NCBI GenBank assembly: GCA_029953675.1
Contig: JAMWBK010000009.1
Location: 930,001-994,000 of the forward strand
Direction: 5' to 3'
Length of the DNA: 64,000 nucleotides
From: Rhodosorus marinus
Lineage: Eukaryota > Rhodophyta > Stylonematophyceae > Stylonematales > Stylonemataceae
The notes under the pieces are model-generated. The model made no database searches. It had not been told where the DNA came from and saw only the letters and a program-made list of their open reading frames with translations. The stretch's first letter is position 1. Each line of letters begins with the position of its first letter. Of this stretch, positions 35,342-49,518 are shown one piece after another. The position numbers and the translations under genes were made by a program.

Positions 35342-36471
35342 TCATGTCTTGGTCGTCACACCGTTCGCTAGACAAGAGTGTTTCGGACGAAATCCGCTGT
35401 TTTCAGGCTCACTGAGGTATGAGGTGTCCCCGTTCGCCTCCACACGATAGGAACCCTCTGAATCAGGACATAATTCTACGAGCGCACAATCTATCAAACA
35501 ACAAAAGGTTCAATACGTAAGCAAGCTTCTCGCAGAAAACAAAATAGGCTTTAGGGGCAAAGGGGAGACTTACAAGTTACCCAGTTGATGCGAACAGTCG
35601 GTACTAGACTGTTGGCGAGCTTCTCAATCACGTGCCCATGGGAGACGATCAGTATGCTCCCGGTATCCAAGAAGTTGCCTACAAGGTGCTTTATCACAGA
35701 TCCTGTTCTCGCACCAAGTTGCTCAAGAGATTCAGGATACTGCCGCTTCCAGAAGCTCTCGTAGGATGTATCAATCATGCGGAATTCATTCGCAAGGTCA
35801 TTCGTACTGCGAAGCCTGGGGTTTTCCTCTGCACGGGAAACAATTGCGAACGTAGGATTTCCTGAGTTTAGCGTCAAGGTCGAGGATGCAGTCCGCTACA
35901 CTGCCTGCCAAAGTCTGTACTTACTGAACCATCGACTCGAAAGGAATTCACCAGCTCCGTGCTCAAGCTTGATAGGTACGTTGATAAGCTTAGCCGTCTC
36001 ATTCGCCTAGCGAAAATAACAAAAGCGCGACGGTCATTCGGAAAAGCTCAACCAACAAGTTGCATGAGGAGGACTTACTGTCTGTACACATCGGTAGAAT
36101 GGTGAACAGAAGATTTGCGTTATATTCGCATCCTTAAGCCTTACTATTGTATTTTGAGCCCAAATTAGCACGGAATGAGTAAAGCCTTCTCCATGAATCC
36201 GTTTTTGAAGCAAAAGCACTTACCCGCCAGGTCATTAGCCTGTTTCAAACCTCTCACTGTGAGAAACGGGTCCTATGGTTCAAAAACTAGTTTCAGCTGG
36301 AGAAAATGATACCAAACGTTGTTTCTAGTCAAAGGTAAAGGGCAGCAGGATAAGTACAATCCACGGACTTTGCAAGCACAATCTTACGTCTGGCAGATCC
36401 GAACCAGTTTTCCATGATCTATCCACATGATCAATCCTCTCCCCATGCCTCACTATGTAAACCCGGTGCAT
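35342..36471 (-). CDS. Histidine phosphatase superfamily (phosphoglycerate-mutase-like) protein
   Basis: Complement exons: 36471-36388, 36272-36224, 36143-36079, 36006-35925, 35828-35574, 35490-35342 (introns 80-115 nt); 227 aa. The catalytic RHGE lies at residues 8-11 (YIVRHGERID). It is followed by LTVRGLKQAN, the CSPFYRCVQT strand with its phosphate-binding Arg, and the second catalytic histidine in VSHGHVIE. After it come a CALVEL strand and a short acidic tail. The size and the YIVRHGER...D..W opening resemble the UBASH3/STS and plant phosphoglycerate-mutase-like group rather than the glycolytic enzyme. The chemistry is phosphate transfer through a phosphohistidine; the substrate is unknown. 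Tail-to-tail with clpS, 226 bp apart. Confidence 0.9.
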
Positions 36472-37518
36472 ATCAACCAACCGCAACGCCCTAACGCCGC
36501 CACCGTCCAGCCCCTACCCCAGACTAACGCAACCCCAGGCAACTCTCCGAGAACTCGGTAGCAACCTTCGTTCCCTCCCCCTACCGTTCCTCCTATGCAG
36601 CCTTCATCTTAACCCCGAGTACCGTTCAAAAAAAAAAAGAAAAAGCCAGACCTCTCAATACCAATCTAGACAACGCTACTTCTTTCCCAAGCTAAACCCA
36701 TGAATGTCAACCCCATCCACGGCCGAGATCCCGTTTTGGCATCGCCATTAAGAAACCCTAAAATGTCAAGTCGGATCGATCGGAACCACACGAAACTGTC
36801 CCATTTCTGTAAGGCGTTTATTAGGACCATAATTTCTGGCGACAGAAAATTGATGTGATGTATTTGATTTTCTGAAGAAAATTATTCGCTTTGGTCTTCG
36901 ATGACGAGCTTGGACGATGGGACACTGAACGGGGACTTCAGAACTACAATTTTTTGCTACAGTTTGAGACTCTAGCAGAGCAAGCTGGTTCTCATAAGTT
37001 GTTTTAGAACTGCCCGGTATGTTTGGAGCAGTTTAGTGGAGTGAGGGGGTGTGCCCGACCTTCAGTCAATGTCCAACTAGCTTCGTGTCATGGGTAGTAC
37101 CTCGCGATCGGCACGGCTTGCTGAGCCGACGACATCTAGTTTTGATGCTAACCATTCGTTTGAGTCTTGGATTTTAGCCCTGGGCAAGCTCGGTGAGCTA
37201 CTCTTATCTCTCGCGAGTGCTGGTCTGACTCTGACCTGTCTGCCTGGTAGTCAGCTGAGAATACTGAGAAAGCGGTGAGAGTTTTACCATATTTCGCTCT
37301 GGAAATCAACATACAAAACTGCTGCATGGCCCAGGTCGAACCACGAAACCTCGACGTTCACCTAAGGAAGTGCATATATCCTTATGGCGGAGAGTTTCAA
37401 TATCGGCCAAAAATAAAACGAAACATACAGAAATCCGCTGTTCGGCGAACATACAATGCTGCCCTAGCGTGACTGGCGGGCCCCGTATCAGCAGTTCTGT
37501 TCTAGGGGAGCACCTGAG
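36472..37518. other. Intergenic spacer
   Basis: Upstream of the histidine phosphatase gene and downstream of adenylate kinase. C/A-rich near 36480-36750. A plus-strand frame 37090-37278 starts MGSTSRSARLAEP but has no continuation that makes sense. No gene supported. Confidence 0.45.
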
Positions 37519-38961
<1,443 letters not shown>

Positions 38962-39992
38962 TCTGTATCCTTTCTAATCTAACAACCGAGAAAAACTAGT
39001 TCTTCCCTGCTCGATTAGAGATATCAAATACCCTCTCAATCAATCGATGCGTGAACAGCGAAAAAACACGCAAACTCTACGCCGCGCGCTCAACAAAACG
39101 CGCACCAAAAAGAAAACAAACAGATCACAATCTCCCAACGATCAAAACAAACAGACCCACATTCATCTACTCAGCTTCCATAGAACACGGGATAACCAAA
39201 AAAAAAAGAGTGTTCGACCTACCTCGATTCAAATCCTCCCTATCCATCCACATGCCACTATCCAACCTCCCCCCTCCTCATATCCCGAACTTCGCAACGA
39301 TCTCCTTCAGTAAGCACCTGACACGCCAAATCCCCTCTTGCCGGAGAAAAATGGAGTGGCTGACCACCACTCCATTTTTCTCACCTATTTCGTCAATAAC
39401 CACTCCCTATCCCCTCAGCGGTAAAAAAAAACAACCAAACTTGTGTCTCCATTTATTGATGCTACATCTTACCCCTCACAGTCATTGCGTCCCATCGTCT
39501 AAAATAGCCATTTCGATATCAATTAAGTTACTCTTTATATCTTAAACTTTTATTACCCCAGATAAATATTGATCCGGGGAATCTTCGTCAACTGGAGAAT
39601 AGGGGGTGGCACAACGTGCCTACAATTTTTTAGCTGAGTTTTTTTGCAGCCGTCGATGGACCTCAAAAGTTTTTGATTGTATTCAGTCATTATTTTACTA
39701 ACTTTTTCCGTTGGGAGGCTCTCATCGGGTTTTTGGAGTAGTTTTATCGTTAAGTTTTCTTGAACTTCTGTATTCAAGTATAAATAGTGTGGATGGAGAC
39801 ATGTTTCTGTTTTGTAAACGATGTGGAGGCAAAATTGCTCGCAAAGCTCTTATATTTAACACAGAAGCGATGGGAAAGTCAGTACCCATGGCTCCCTGGG
39901 GCTATCGATGCTAGTCAGCAGTGGTAGTTAGAGCCGAACTTGGTGGGGGGGGGAGGGGGTGGGGGGTTCAGTGCTCGTTCGTTGGGTCCATC
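38962..39992. other. Intergenic spacer with a hairpin
   Basis: A/C-rich 39050-39450 with overlapping plus-strand frames (88 and 164 codons) that are Thr/Pro/Lys low complexity and not supported. Contains the perfect 16-bp hairpin at 39344-39382 and G-rich runs near 39940-39965. Confidence 0.5.
39344..39382. repeat. Perfect 16-bp inverted repeat with 7-nt loop
   Basis: Arms GAGAAAAATGGAGTGG (39344-39359) and its exact complement (39367-39382), loop CTGACCA. Intergenic; could act as a transcript hairpin or be a short palindromic insertion. Confidence 0.8.
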
Positions 39993-41877
39993 CTAGTCCG
40001 CCTTTCCTAGCTGTAGTTTCTTTCTAATCACCCTCCCGCCATGATACACTGAAGCGTCTATCATCCCCATTACAGTAAAGATACCCCCAATAATAGCGCA
40101 TAGTTGTACGATGAATCCGAGAAACGGCTTCCTCTGAGCATTGAGATACAATCATGCTTACAAGATCAGTACTGGGTTTGGAGATGGAGAGAGCAGTTGC
40201 TTACCGTTTCAGTAACCTCCACCTTGATTGGGGACATCTCATAGAAAAAGTAGACTCCCGGAACCGTTCCGCTCTCAGTAGCTTCTCCAGGCCTAGTGGT
40301 CCGCTTAGACGCTATTAGATTTCCAGAATTCGAGCTTGCAATGATCCGCGTTCCCAATCTTCCTACCTGAAATACTCCGTGACGCTGTACTGATTTGAAG
40401 ATATGGCTTCACCAGAAGCTTTCTTATAGGTTGTTGGAACTATTTTCACAAAGTATTCATGCATCCCGAGGGGGTGGCTAGATCAGAAATAGAGTAGAAA
40501 TATCGCGGTGGTTATCAGCAGCAGATCTGAAGGAATCCTTCTCGCGGTGCTAACATACTCGTCCCTGAGGGTCTTATCCGTTTCATCAAGAGGGTTCTTC
40601 TGACCTGGGAAGCTCTGTGAAAAGTGTGACCGATGTCTTTCTATTAGAGCTGGCAGACTTTGCGCAAGCTCCTTCCATTTCCAGGAATACTCACATCTCC
40701 ATAAGACAAGCGGTTAATCCTGTGGCTCAAGTTCAATGAATTGCCCTCAAAAGCAGAGTTATCATGGAGCTGTGCCCCGTTGAAATCAAAAGTGTGGCCA
40801 GGAGAAATGTGCAAATTCCCGGCAACCTTCGCAACGTCTACTTTTCCCTTGACTAGACATCCCTGCAATGCGGAACAAAATCATCAAACCATTCTGACTA
40901 AGTAAGCCTCGTGTCTTCCACATCCAGTGGGAAAGTGGAGAGTCTCACCTCGCCGTCGACTAACTTGTTGTCCGCCACCATGCCCTCCTTCACGCACTGT
41001 TCGATTTCTGTCAAGTCTATTACCATCCACCCCCGCGCCTCATATGCTTCCTTGACCTCATCGCACGAGTTACAGCAACCAAGCTTCACAGGGTAATATC
41101 ATTCTCAGCTTGAGAGGAACACCTAACGAAGAGCGAAGGAGTCGCACGCCAACCTTACCGAAGCGCCATAGCAGCTGCCACAATAGTCCTCGTCTTCTTC
41201 CAATTTTTTCTCTTTCGACTCCCGTATGCTCTTTTTTGGCTCGACCCTGTCCTTCTTTTGGTTCACGATAGGCTCTCCACTCTGATCAGTTCTGATTTTG
41301 TACAGATCGTGACTTATTTCCAACTGAGCGTCTCCGGTCACTAGGTATGAATCACAGCGACACAGGAATCAGAGTTTGCTCTTATCAATTCAAAGCTCCA
41401 GTGCCGCTTCCATAGCCACCGGGCGAATTATCCCAGCCAGTACTTCTGTGTTGCAGAAGCTGCTAGGGTAGCTGACTGGTTACACTCCCGTACACGTCAA
41501 CCAATAGATCGGCAGGGGCAACGCCCCGAAAGCTTTATGATTCTCGTCTGTCCCTAACATTCCGACGAGCACTTATTGGAAGGGGACAACTTACTATCCA
41601 GCGCATCTATTCCTAGCAAGTTGCAGCTAATCTTTGGGAAGTGAATATCCAAATAAATGCTCATCCCTTCCTCTCGACTGTTGTCTACGACGAGCTTCGT
41701 TTCGACTCTATTGCTCAGATACATCTGGAGCTCAGACATGAACAAGCCAATCATAATTACATACCCAACAATTGACACAACTCCTCCCGATTTCGTTCGG
41801 ACCTTGAAATCATCCATCGTCTTCGCGAACGCGTCGAAGTTTCGAACCCTCTTACCAAGACTGTCAAAGAGGCCCAT
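39993..41877 (-). CDS. ERGIC3/Erv46-like COPII vesicle cargo receptor
   Basis: Eight exons on the complement: 41877-41595, 41340-41159, 41083-40949, 40862-40695, 40614-40559, 40477-40367, 40292-40205, 40133-39993; 387 aa, all phases closing. The N-terminal signature LGKRVRNFDAFAKTMDDF and KSGGVVSIVGYVIM (membrane segment 1, about 33-52) are diagnostic of Erv41/Erv46. The lumenal part has the paired-Cys pattern YCGSCYGA, GCCNSC and GCLVKGKV, plus HDTFDFNG-like and HRINRLSYGD stretches. Membrane segment 2 is FLGFIVQLCAIIGGIFTVMG near residue 345, followed by a short cytosolic tail. The Cys pairs favour Erv46/ERGIC3 over Erv41. The protein cycles between ER and Golgi and retrieves ER proteins. 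About 380 residues is the normal length. Confidence 0.94.
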
Positions 41878-42752
41878 CCTGAATCCTTCTTGTAATCAGG
41901 ACTGGAATAAAAACGAAGCAAAGGAGGAAAAATAACCCTCTCCGACAGACCTTCAGCGGATCGCCAGTCAGACAGCCACGCACACCTCTCTTACCAAAGA
42001 AAGCTCGAGGGAACTAACTTGACCGGTATTTTTCGTTCAAAAAGACAAGCCAGACACAAGACCGCCAGCTCAAAACCAACCCGCTCTCTATTTCAAGCTC
42101 GTCCCGAACTCGCACAAAGAGGCTTTTGTCACGATTCGCGCAACATCCTCACTTTCTCCCCCCCATACCTTTTATGTGTCACCCTTCAAAACAGACCCAA
42201 CTCAATGGCCATATGAAAATCTGCCAAATTGCCGTAGCAGCAAAACAATAACATTGGCCATTTTCACATTTTGGCCAAGTTAATTTTAGTCCTTTTCAGG
42301 GTTTCAAAGGTCAACTTCAAGCAGTCCTAGCTTCCATGCGATTTTGGGAGGAGACCGTTTTGATAATTCCTGGGGGGTATAGGGGCCGGGCCTATTTTGA
42401 ATACTTGTTAATTCCATGATTTTTAGAATATTTGTTGTTTGGTCGTGGTCTATGGAGGGGCCTAGAAAATCTTCACTTTCATTGCTGAATGCTTTCGCAG
42501 GCAGGGGGTTAGGTTGGTGACTAAGGGGATCGTATTAGGGAACGGGATTGTGCAGAAGAGTTCGCTGTCAAGAGGAACATCAGATCGTCGCATTGTGTTC
42601 GATGGCTTGAGAGGCTCTTGTCTCATGTGATTCAGAGGTTTTCAGTACTAGTCCGCACATCCGAAGTGAGAACGGATTGGCAGACGACAACAAAAGAAAA
42701 AAAAAATTGATTTCATTTTATATAGACGTCTACCCTCTTAAGATCTACCCTC
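41878..42752. other. Intergenic spacer
   Basis: Upstream of ERGIC3 (41878-42240, including its promoter) and the 3' flank of the next minus-strand gene. No element beyond AT-rich stretches near 42400 and an A9 run near 42697. Confidence 0.5.
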
Positions 42753-44122
42753 TTAACGGCTACTGAATAACTTCCTTCTGATGATGTTCCCAGAAAGCCC
42801 AACGAGAACGCCAATAAATATCTTGCCATGTTCTTCAAGCAACTGGGAGATTTGGTTTGGTTTTTCCTGATTTGGCGTCCGTTCGTTGATGGTCCTGTCC
42901 TCTGTTTTCAAAAGCGCCCGTCGATAGTCATCCGCGCCTGTCGGATCTGCAGACATGCACGAGAGCCCTGCCTCGCTCGGAGGTGCCTGAGAAAAGCGAG
43001 GTTTCAGAATCATGAATAGATAAGTCGGCGTGGTGGTGATGTAGCAGGTTTTCGATTGCTTACGCGCTTGAGTCGATAAAGTTCCGGAATGACACTTGAA
43101 GCTGTTGACTGCATGTCAAGCTCATCTCCTAGGTTCCCTGCGGCCTCCGTGCAGACATCGGACAGGTGCCGCACTGCTGTGGAATACATGCCAATCTGAA
43201 GATCTTTCAGAGCATCCGCAATTTGTGGAACGGTCGAGATGATGGTTTTCCGAATCTCCACTAGCTCCGCCTCATACATTGCCTGAGCATTGCAAAAGTC
43301 AGTGACCGGCCTTCAAATTTCCGTCTGATCAGTCCTCTGCGATGAGCCATGTGTGTTCAACGAACCTTTTGCTTTCTTTCAAGCTCGTTGTCAGAATTGT
43401 CGGTGTCGTTTTGATCCGCGTGATTTGACGAGTTCACACCGAGAAGAGCGGAGAAGGCAAACCTGTTTTCCAAGGGACCCGACTTGACCTTGTTGAAAGA
43501 GGCGTTCCCTTCTAGCAAGATTTGAATTCTGCGGTGCAGCAGTTTCATGGCTTCCCAAATGCGCTCATCGAACCGACTTTCAAACATGCTGCGAACAGCA
43601 TATGTGAGCTCCCTTTGAGAATTTCGAAATGCTGGGGGCACCTCATCTGAGAGATGAACGTTGGCCGTGCTGTACAATCTGTGGAAATGGTTCTGAGCCT
43701 GAGCAGAGAGCTTCAGGGACGCCTCTGTAGACGATCGATAAGCCTATGTGGAGTAGCCAGAAGTCAGCCGGGGAGTAAGACTCCGGTTCTGTCCAGCCAA
43801 AAAGATATCTCCACTAACTCATGGAAGAAGATGCTTACTTTCAAATCATCCAGCACCTTCACAATCAATCTCTCCAGCTGTTTTCCGGTAAGCTGGACTG
43901 ACTCTACTCTCCGCTCCCCATGCAACTTCACCGGTGCCAAAGACGTGCTCACAGCGTTGTTGTGCGAACCTGAAAATCTTAAAAGCCTCAGGGCATGACA
44001 CGCGTATTCGATTCAATATGCTGTTGTGGCTCACCTTCGTTTTCCTTCTTTGCCCCCACATTCAAGCTCGTCTGCTCGAAGGAATGGAGAACCTCAGACT
44101 CCCAATCCAAGCTTTCCCCCAT
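42753..44122 (-). CDS. Unknown helical protein with hydrophobic C-terminus
   Basis: Not recognised. Complement exons: 44122-44035, 43969-43839, 43743-43366, 43282-43064, 42986-42753 (introns 65-95 nt); 349 aa with phases closing. One donor is unusual (GTTCGT after 43366). The sequence is almost all amphipathic helix with charged turns (QLERLIVKVLDDLK, SMFESRFDERIWEAMKLLHRRIQ, ELVEIRKTIISTVPQIADALKDL). It ends with a short hydrophobic stretch IFIGVLVGLSG followed by the basic tail NIIRRKLFSSR. That end suggests a tail-anchored membrane protein, with a basic tail as in plastid or mitochondrial outer-membrane proteins. Function unknown. Consistent exon signals argue that it is a real gene. Confidence 0.75.
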
Positions 44123-45057
44123 CCCGAGTTCCTGACTCCCGAGAACTACTAGAACTCCTTGTTCTCAGCTGGTCACTAAGTACAGATCAAACACAATCGA
44201 TAGTTTCACCTACTCCCATCCACCAACAGACCTCAAACGTAGTCATAGAACAGACCGATCGTGCCACTCAGAAATAACTTTCAACAAACACCCCCCTCCG
44301 CCAAAAAAAAAAAATAAATCAGATCAGCTCCATTCAATACTTGAGCGCAGTCATCAAGAACTAGTACCAGGGCAACTTCTTAGCATATTCAACAGGGTAA
44401 AGCACCTACCCACCATCGAACCTACACGCCATGCAAGTCACCCATCCCATTTCTGAAATGACATCCATTTTAAAAAACAACGGCGTATTTTTTAAAAAAG
44501 GGTAACCATTTAACCAATAAACAATAAAACGCTTTTCAAGCTCGAAAAATCCGGTGAGTTCCTCCTGAATTGAATAGCGGAAGAAAGTACAGCTAGCTCG
44601 GTTTTTGATCAGTTAAGACAATGATATATACATACACGTGTCTCTATAATCGAATTATTATCTAACAAGCGTCCTTTCCCTCCAACAGAGACCTTTTGGG
44701 GTTCAAGGAAGACACAGTCTGTTGCTCCTTTGAGGAGTGTTTTGCTATTCACCAGCGCAGAGGTAGTCGGGTTTCGCCGTATGACACTTGATCTCGAGTT
44801 GACTCTCTTGCGTTTGAGCACGATCCAACATGTCTTCTGACCGTCTGTTTTATATATATATAGGTTAAGTTAGTTCACACCATGACGCCACCGATCGGTG
44901 GTACAGCGACGGTCAAGAAGCAGGCAGCTGGCGGCCAGATAAGCAGATGAGCGGATGAGCGGTCCGGCTAGAAATGTACACTGTTAATCAAAACCCTTCA
45001 AATGATTAGGATGTGCTTGGCACAAAACTGAGCAGGCCCTCGAGAATCACCTCGCAA
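44123..45057. other. Intergenic spacer
   Basis: Upstream of the unknown helical gene and 3' flank of the Smr-ended PPR gene. A11 run near 44305; AT-rich 44460-44660. No gene seen. Confidence 0.5.
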
Positions 45058-48000
45058 CTATGCTTTGAACGACTCCGTGCTCTCTCGTGTCCCTGCGCTA
45101 CGATCTTCCGGCGAATCCGCAACATCCCCCAAAGCCGCCTCTTCAGGCGACGCCAAGCTTTCCCCAACGCGCCCAACGAGTTTTTTTCGAGCTTCCAAGG
45201 AGGACAAAATTACGTCAATGTCAAGGGTGTCAACTACGAATACTGAGCGCCCCGTTGCTCCATACACCCTGATCATGAGAACAGAAACGAGCCGTCAATA
45301 CACCACAAGTGACCACCTAACGAAGTTCCTTGTTCACCACGTACCCGACATTCAAATGGAGCAAGCACTTCCACACAGCATCTCTCATTTTCGTTGCTTG
45401 ACTGTACCTTGGCTGGTAAGTCCCATTCCCAACGTGGAATCTTATCTGCCCTTTCGGTCTCAGCTTCGTAAAAACGCACCTGCACAACAGTAATCGCGCT
45501 TCAATCAGTCTCCTGGGACCCTGGCGAAGTTCACATTGGAGTAGTTCTGCCGGAGTAGGGAGCCATACCACACGGCAGTCAAAGCGGAACAAACAGAGTA
45601 AGGAACCAGGTTGACGAATACGGTGCCATCGTCCCAAGTCTCCGCAAACTGCTTTCCTTTCCACTCCATAAACAGGTCCACAGCTTTCTCGCAATTATAA
45701 CCGTGCCTTCTCACCACACCGTCGATCAGACCAGTGTACGTCCACGGGTCAGAAACAACCCCTGCACACAATCCAGAATCGGGAACAGCGGTCAGCGATT
45801 GTTCTGCAAACTAGACGCGCTAGTCAATCAGGTATACCTCTTTTTTTCATGCTTGCGAATACGTTGAGGGCTTTCTCCAGATCGTTCAACAAAGTGTATG
45901 CCATGATAAGGTCGTTACATAGACGCGTCGTCATCGAATGACCTTTTTCCAGTAATTCACGCACAGTATTTTCGACTTTGGAACGCTGACCGAGTCTCGC
46001 ATATGAGATGATCAGCTTCCCATAGTCACGGTCTTGCAGCTCCATTCCTGCGCACACACAATCGGGAACAGCGGTCAGCAATTGTTCTACAAACCAGAAG
46101 CGCTAGGCAATCACCTACACAGACCCACAACAGAGACTATGTGGCAGAATCTTAGGTGATTTCAAACCTTTGCCTCTGACAGCCCTGGTGAGCATGTCCG
46201 CTCGATCGTATAAGCCCAAAAGTACGTAGCCCCTCACAAGCCCGCTAAGTGTGTTTTCTCTTGGTTTCAAGCCGCTCCTAAGCATCTCGAACACTACGTC
46301 CTCGGCTCTTGACATCTGCTTGCTCTTGCAATATCCCTCAATCATTATGTTAAACACGCTACCATCAGGTTTGATGTTGTCATCCAACATCATTTTGAAC
46401 ATCTGTGCCAGATATCAGATTCGGCAGCAAATTCAACAGAGAAGAAGGTCAGCCAGCAATTCTTTCCAATACCAGTCGCAGTCAGAGAGAAGAAGCATAG
46501 CGTGTAGCATATTCTAACCTCTTCCGCTTTCACCATGTCGAAGTTTTGACAGTACATCTTTATCATTGTCGAATACACAACCAAGTTGGGCAGGATTCCA
46601 ACACTCATCATATCCAGGAACAGCTTGTTCGCCTGTTGCACTCTCCCAGCCTCGCCTATGTAGACGACAAGATAGTTATTCGCAATGTTTTAGATCCGGG
46701 TAGGTTCAAAAACTGTATCGCTGACTTGTCCTGACGCGGCAATAGCCAGAAAGACATACCCTGAATCTTGATTATCATGGCGTAAGTGTAGAAATCAGGC
46801 TCGGGTCCAAATTCACGAAGTAGATCAAAGAGCTCCTGAGCTTCTGACGTGAAGCTCGCATCGCCGTAACAGAGTAGCAGTTCGTTGTACGCTCTCAGCT
46901 TAGGTTCGAATCCGAATGAACGCATTGTTTTCAGAGCTTTCCTAGCTCCATCTACATCTTGCATTCTTGAATAAGATCTCAAAACAATGTTGAATGTGTT
47001 CGCAACAACAGGCCGCCCTTCGCCAATCGTCCTCTCGTAGAGTGATATAGCCGCTCGATAGTTTCTGTGATAATGATAGGACTCGATCATAGCAGTGACC
47101 AGCCGACCCTGCCCTCTATCGTCTAAGGTGGAGAGGGAAGCATGAAACAACTCTTCCGCCTTCCGTAACTGCATACATGGAAATCATAGCGTGAAGGGCT
47201 TGTTAGAGTCGTCAGGATTCTGTGGACAGGACTCCCATATAGGAGACCCCAATATGATGCTAGCTCATCAAAGAGTGGTTGTCATAGTGCAGTTCTTACG
47301 TCTCCGCTCCGCGAAACTGCATTCAAAAGCGTCGGAGCTGTGGTACTGCTTGCCTCAAATCCTGCCGCTAGCATCATGTCGTGGATTTTGCTTACTTGAT
47401 CCATGTCTCCCATGTTCGCGTACGAATTCATTATTAGTTGGAAGGAATAGCGACTGGCAGTTCCTAGGAAATTAGCACGTGTATCATACCAGCAGGACAA
47501 CAAGAAGATTCAGCTCATGAGTCGTGGGCAACACATTAGACGCACACTACGCACCGGAGGCGCATAACTGTTCAAAAAGGACTTTCGCTTTGTCAAAATG
47601 GTGAAAAGTCAAGTAGAAGAACAACAGAGTTTCTGACATGTGATCGTCCTCATCCCGGTTCGCCGCAATACAGTAAAGTTCGAACATGTCGAGTATCCGC
47701 TTGCTAAATTCCGATCCTTGAAACTTTTTGTGCAAAGTGAGCAACCATCCGTCCCCAACCGGCACATTCCTCTCAAGCATGAGCTTAACTATGTCAAGTG
47801 TTCGCTCCGGAGTTGCATAGCTGTGAAACCGTGCGAAACGTAACCCAAAGTTCAGAAAAGAGTACGGAACGAGAGAAGCCGAAAACAGCGTCTCAATGAG
47901 CAGCTTACCGAAGCAAGAAATGGTAGTCGGTTATATCACATTTCCCGGAAACTACCAGCTGCCAGGTTTCAGCAGTCTTCCGAGCATTGCTAGCAGATCC

Positions 48001-48233
48001 TTCCGATCGTCTTCTTGTAGAAAGACGGTCTGAGTCCTGCTTATTTGTGCTCCAGTCACTACATCCCCGCCTGAAGTAGGCACGAACGATTCGCTCCTCA
48101 TGAAATAATCCTCTCACTAGCGAGCCTGTTCCCACATAGTAAAACCTGTCATCAAATCTGCATTGAGCTTTCAAACCACTTTTGCTCCAAAGACAACGCA
48201 CCAGCAGACTTCAGAAGCATCAGCTTTTGTCAT
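45058..48233 (-). CDS. PPR protein with Smr-like C-terminus
   Basis: Complement exons from 48201 or so to 47909, then 47820-47555, 47463-47300, 47168-46760, 46655-46519, 46402-46168, 46047-45838, 45761-45569, 45479-45345, 45268-45058; about 750 aa. The 5' end is unresolved: no ATG lies in the first exon's frame. A possible start exon 48233-48202 with splicing to 48145 is only a guess. PPR helices are clear (TFNIVLRSYSRMQ, AYNELLLCYGDAS, VVYSTMIKMYCQNFD, VFNIMIEGYCKSKQ). The last three exons give a Smr-like fold: ALTAVW, RPKGQIRFHVGNG, AVWKCLLHLNVG, ATGRSVFVVDTLDID. Such PPR-SMR proteins act on organellar RNA, often in ribosome or transcript maturation. Two introns (46048-46167 and 45762-45837) share 54 nt. 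Confidence 0.83.
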
Positions 48234-49518
48234 AGAAAGAACTTCCTCCGATTTTATACCTACCGCCGAAGCGGTCACTACCACGAGCTAAGCATCCGTT
48301 CAGTCAAGCCAACGAGAGTACCCAACAAACAATTCGCCAACTGAAAAAGACAACTACACTGCACGTCCAAAAGAAAGCAAAATAGGGAGAAAAAAGTACC
48401 AGCAACACCTAGTCTAGTGTGGATCTGATAAGCGAATCCAAGTCATAACAAATCTACACATAACCTCTCCATTCCCGTCCCTCTCCTCCCCCTCCCCCTC
48501 CCCCTCCCACCCCCGTAAATTCAAGTTATCCCCAATACTCACATCCACCATTGTAACCTCGTCCACCAACCCCAAACTCATCGATTATTCATGAATCCGA
48601 ACAACCAGCTGTGTTTACCCACCCCCACGATAACATGCAAAATTTTCTAGTTTCGCTATTTCTAGAAACTAAACGCCCAAAATATAACTATTTTGCAACT
48701 CTTTCCACATTTTCTCCCAAATTAAACCCGGATTGTATCGTATATAGATCTGAGTTCCTAACATCGCTCAAGTTCGGTTTAGTACTTTACCCCCCTTCTG
48801 CTTCCGCTCTATTGCGTTTTAGGTAAGTGAAAACGCCACTCCTAAAAGAAGACCATTTTTCGTAGAAAAAGTCTTCTCCATTGAACATATTTCTTGTTAT
48901 TATAACTTATTTTTATAGCTGTCTATTTTTGTCTTTCTTGACCATAATTAGCCCATACTCACACTGCTGGCGGTGGCTAGCGGTGACGTTCAAATTGACT
49001 GATATAGTCAATTTGTGCCCAAGGTTCGTTGGAGTACTGCAGAAGCTCCGGATGGGGGGTTGACCGCTTTGGTTTCGCCATGCCAAGTCATGCTGTTGTA
49101 GCTCCCATAGGCTTCCTATTTTATTGGGGAGGACTCCAGGTTTCTCAACCCCACCCTCGCCAAATGTGAAGAGGCGATGCCAGGCTTTTTGCTCGCGGCG
49201 CTACCTACCCGGGTCGGGAGGAGAAAGCCAGGTTTGAGCTCGGCCAAGCCACGATCTCTGCTTTTTGGAATTCGTTGAAGTTAAATCCCTCGAATAGATA
49301 AAGCTGCCCCTGGCTCGCGTTCTTGACAATCGCTGCCGCGAATGTCTTCTCACTCTCCCCGAAGCGGTTTCCGTCCGAGCTCGGCAGTGCGTTTGGAGGT
49401 TATTGCTGTCACCAGATTGTCGGGAGCTCAAAGTGCGAAGCGCATAGAAGAATTCTGTCAGAGAGGTCTAGGTCTCTAACTTTGGAGTGGGACGTGCTTG
49501 TGGGCTTGTGATATCCGG
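48234..49518. other. Divergent intergenic region
   Basis: Between the PPR-Smr gene (-) and bL32 (+). Contains a C/T-rich run (48480-48510), AT-rich segment (48600-48960) and a perfect 10-bp stem with 5-nt loop at 48991-49015 (CAAATTGACT / AGTCAATTTG). A TATAAAAT-like motif lies on the minus strand near 48252-48259. No additional gene. Confidence 0.5.
48991..49015. repeat. Small perfect inverted repeat
   Basis: Ten-base arms CAAATTGACT and AGTCAATTTG around GATAT. Could be a binding-site palindrome or chance. Confidence 0.5.
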
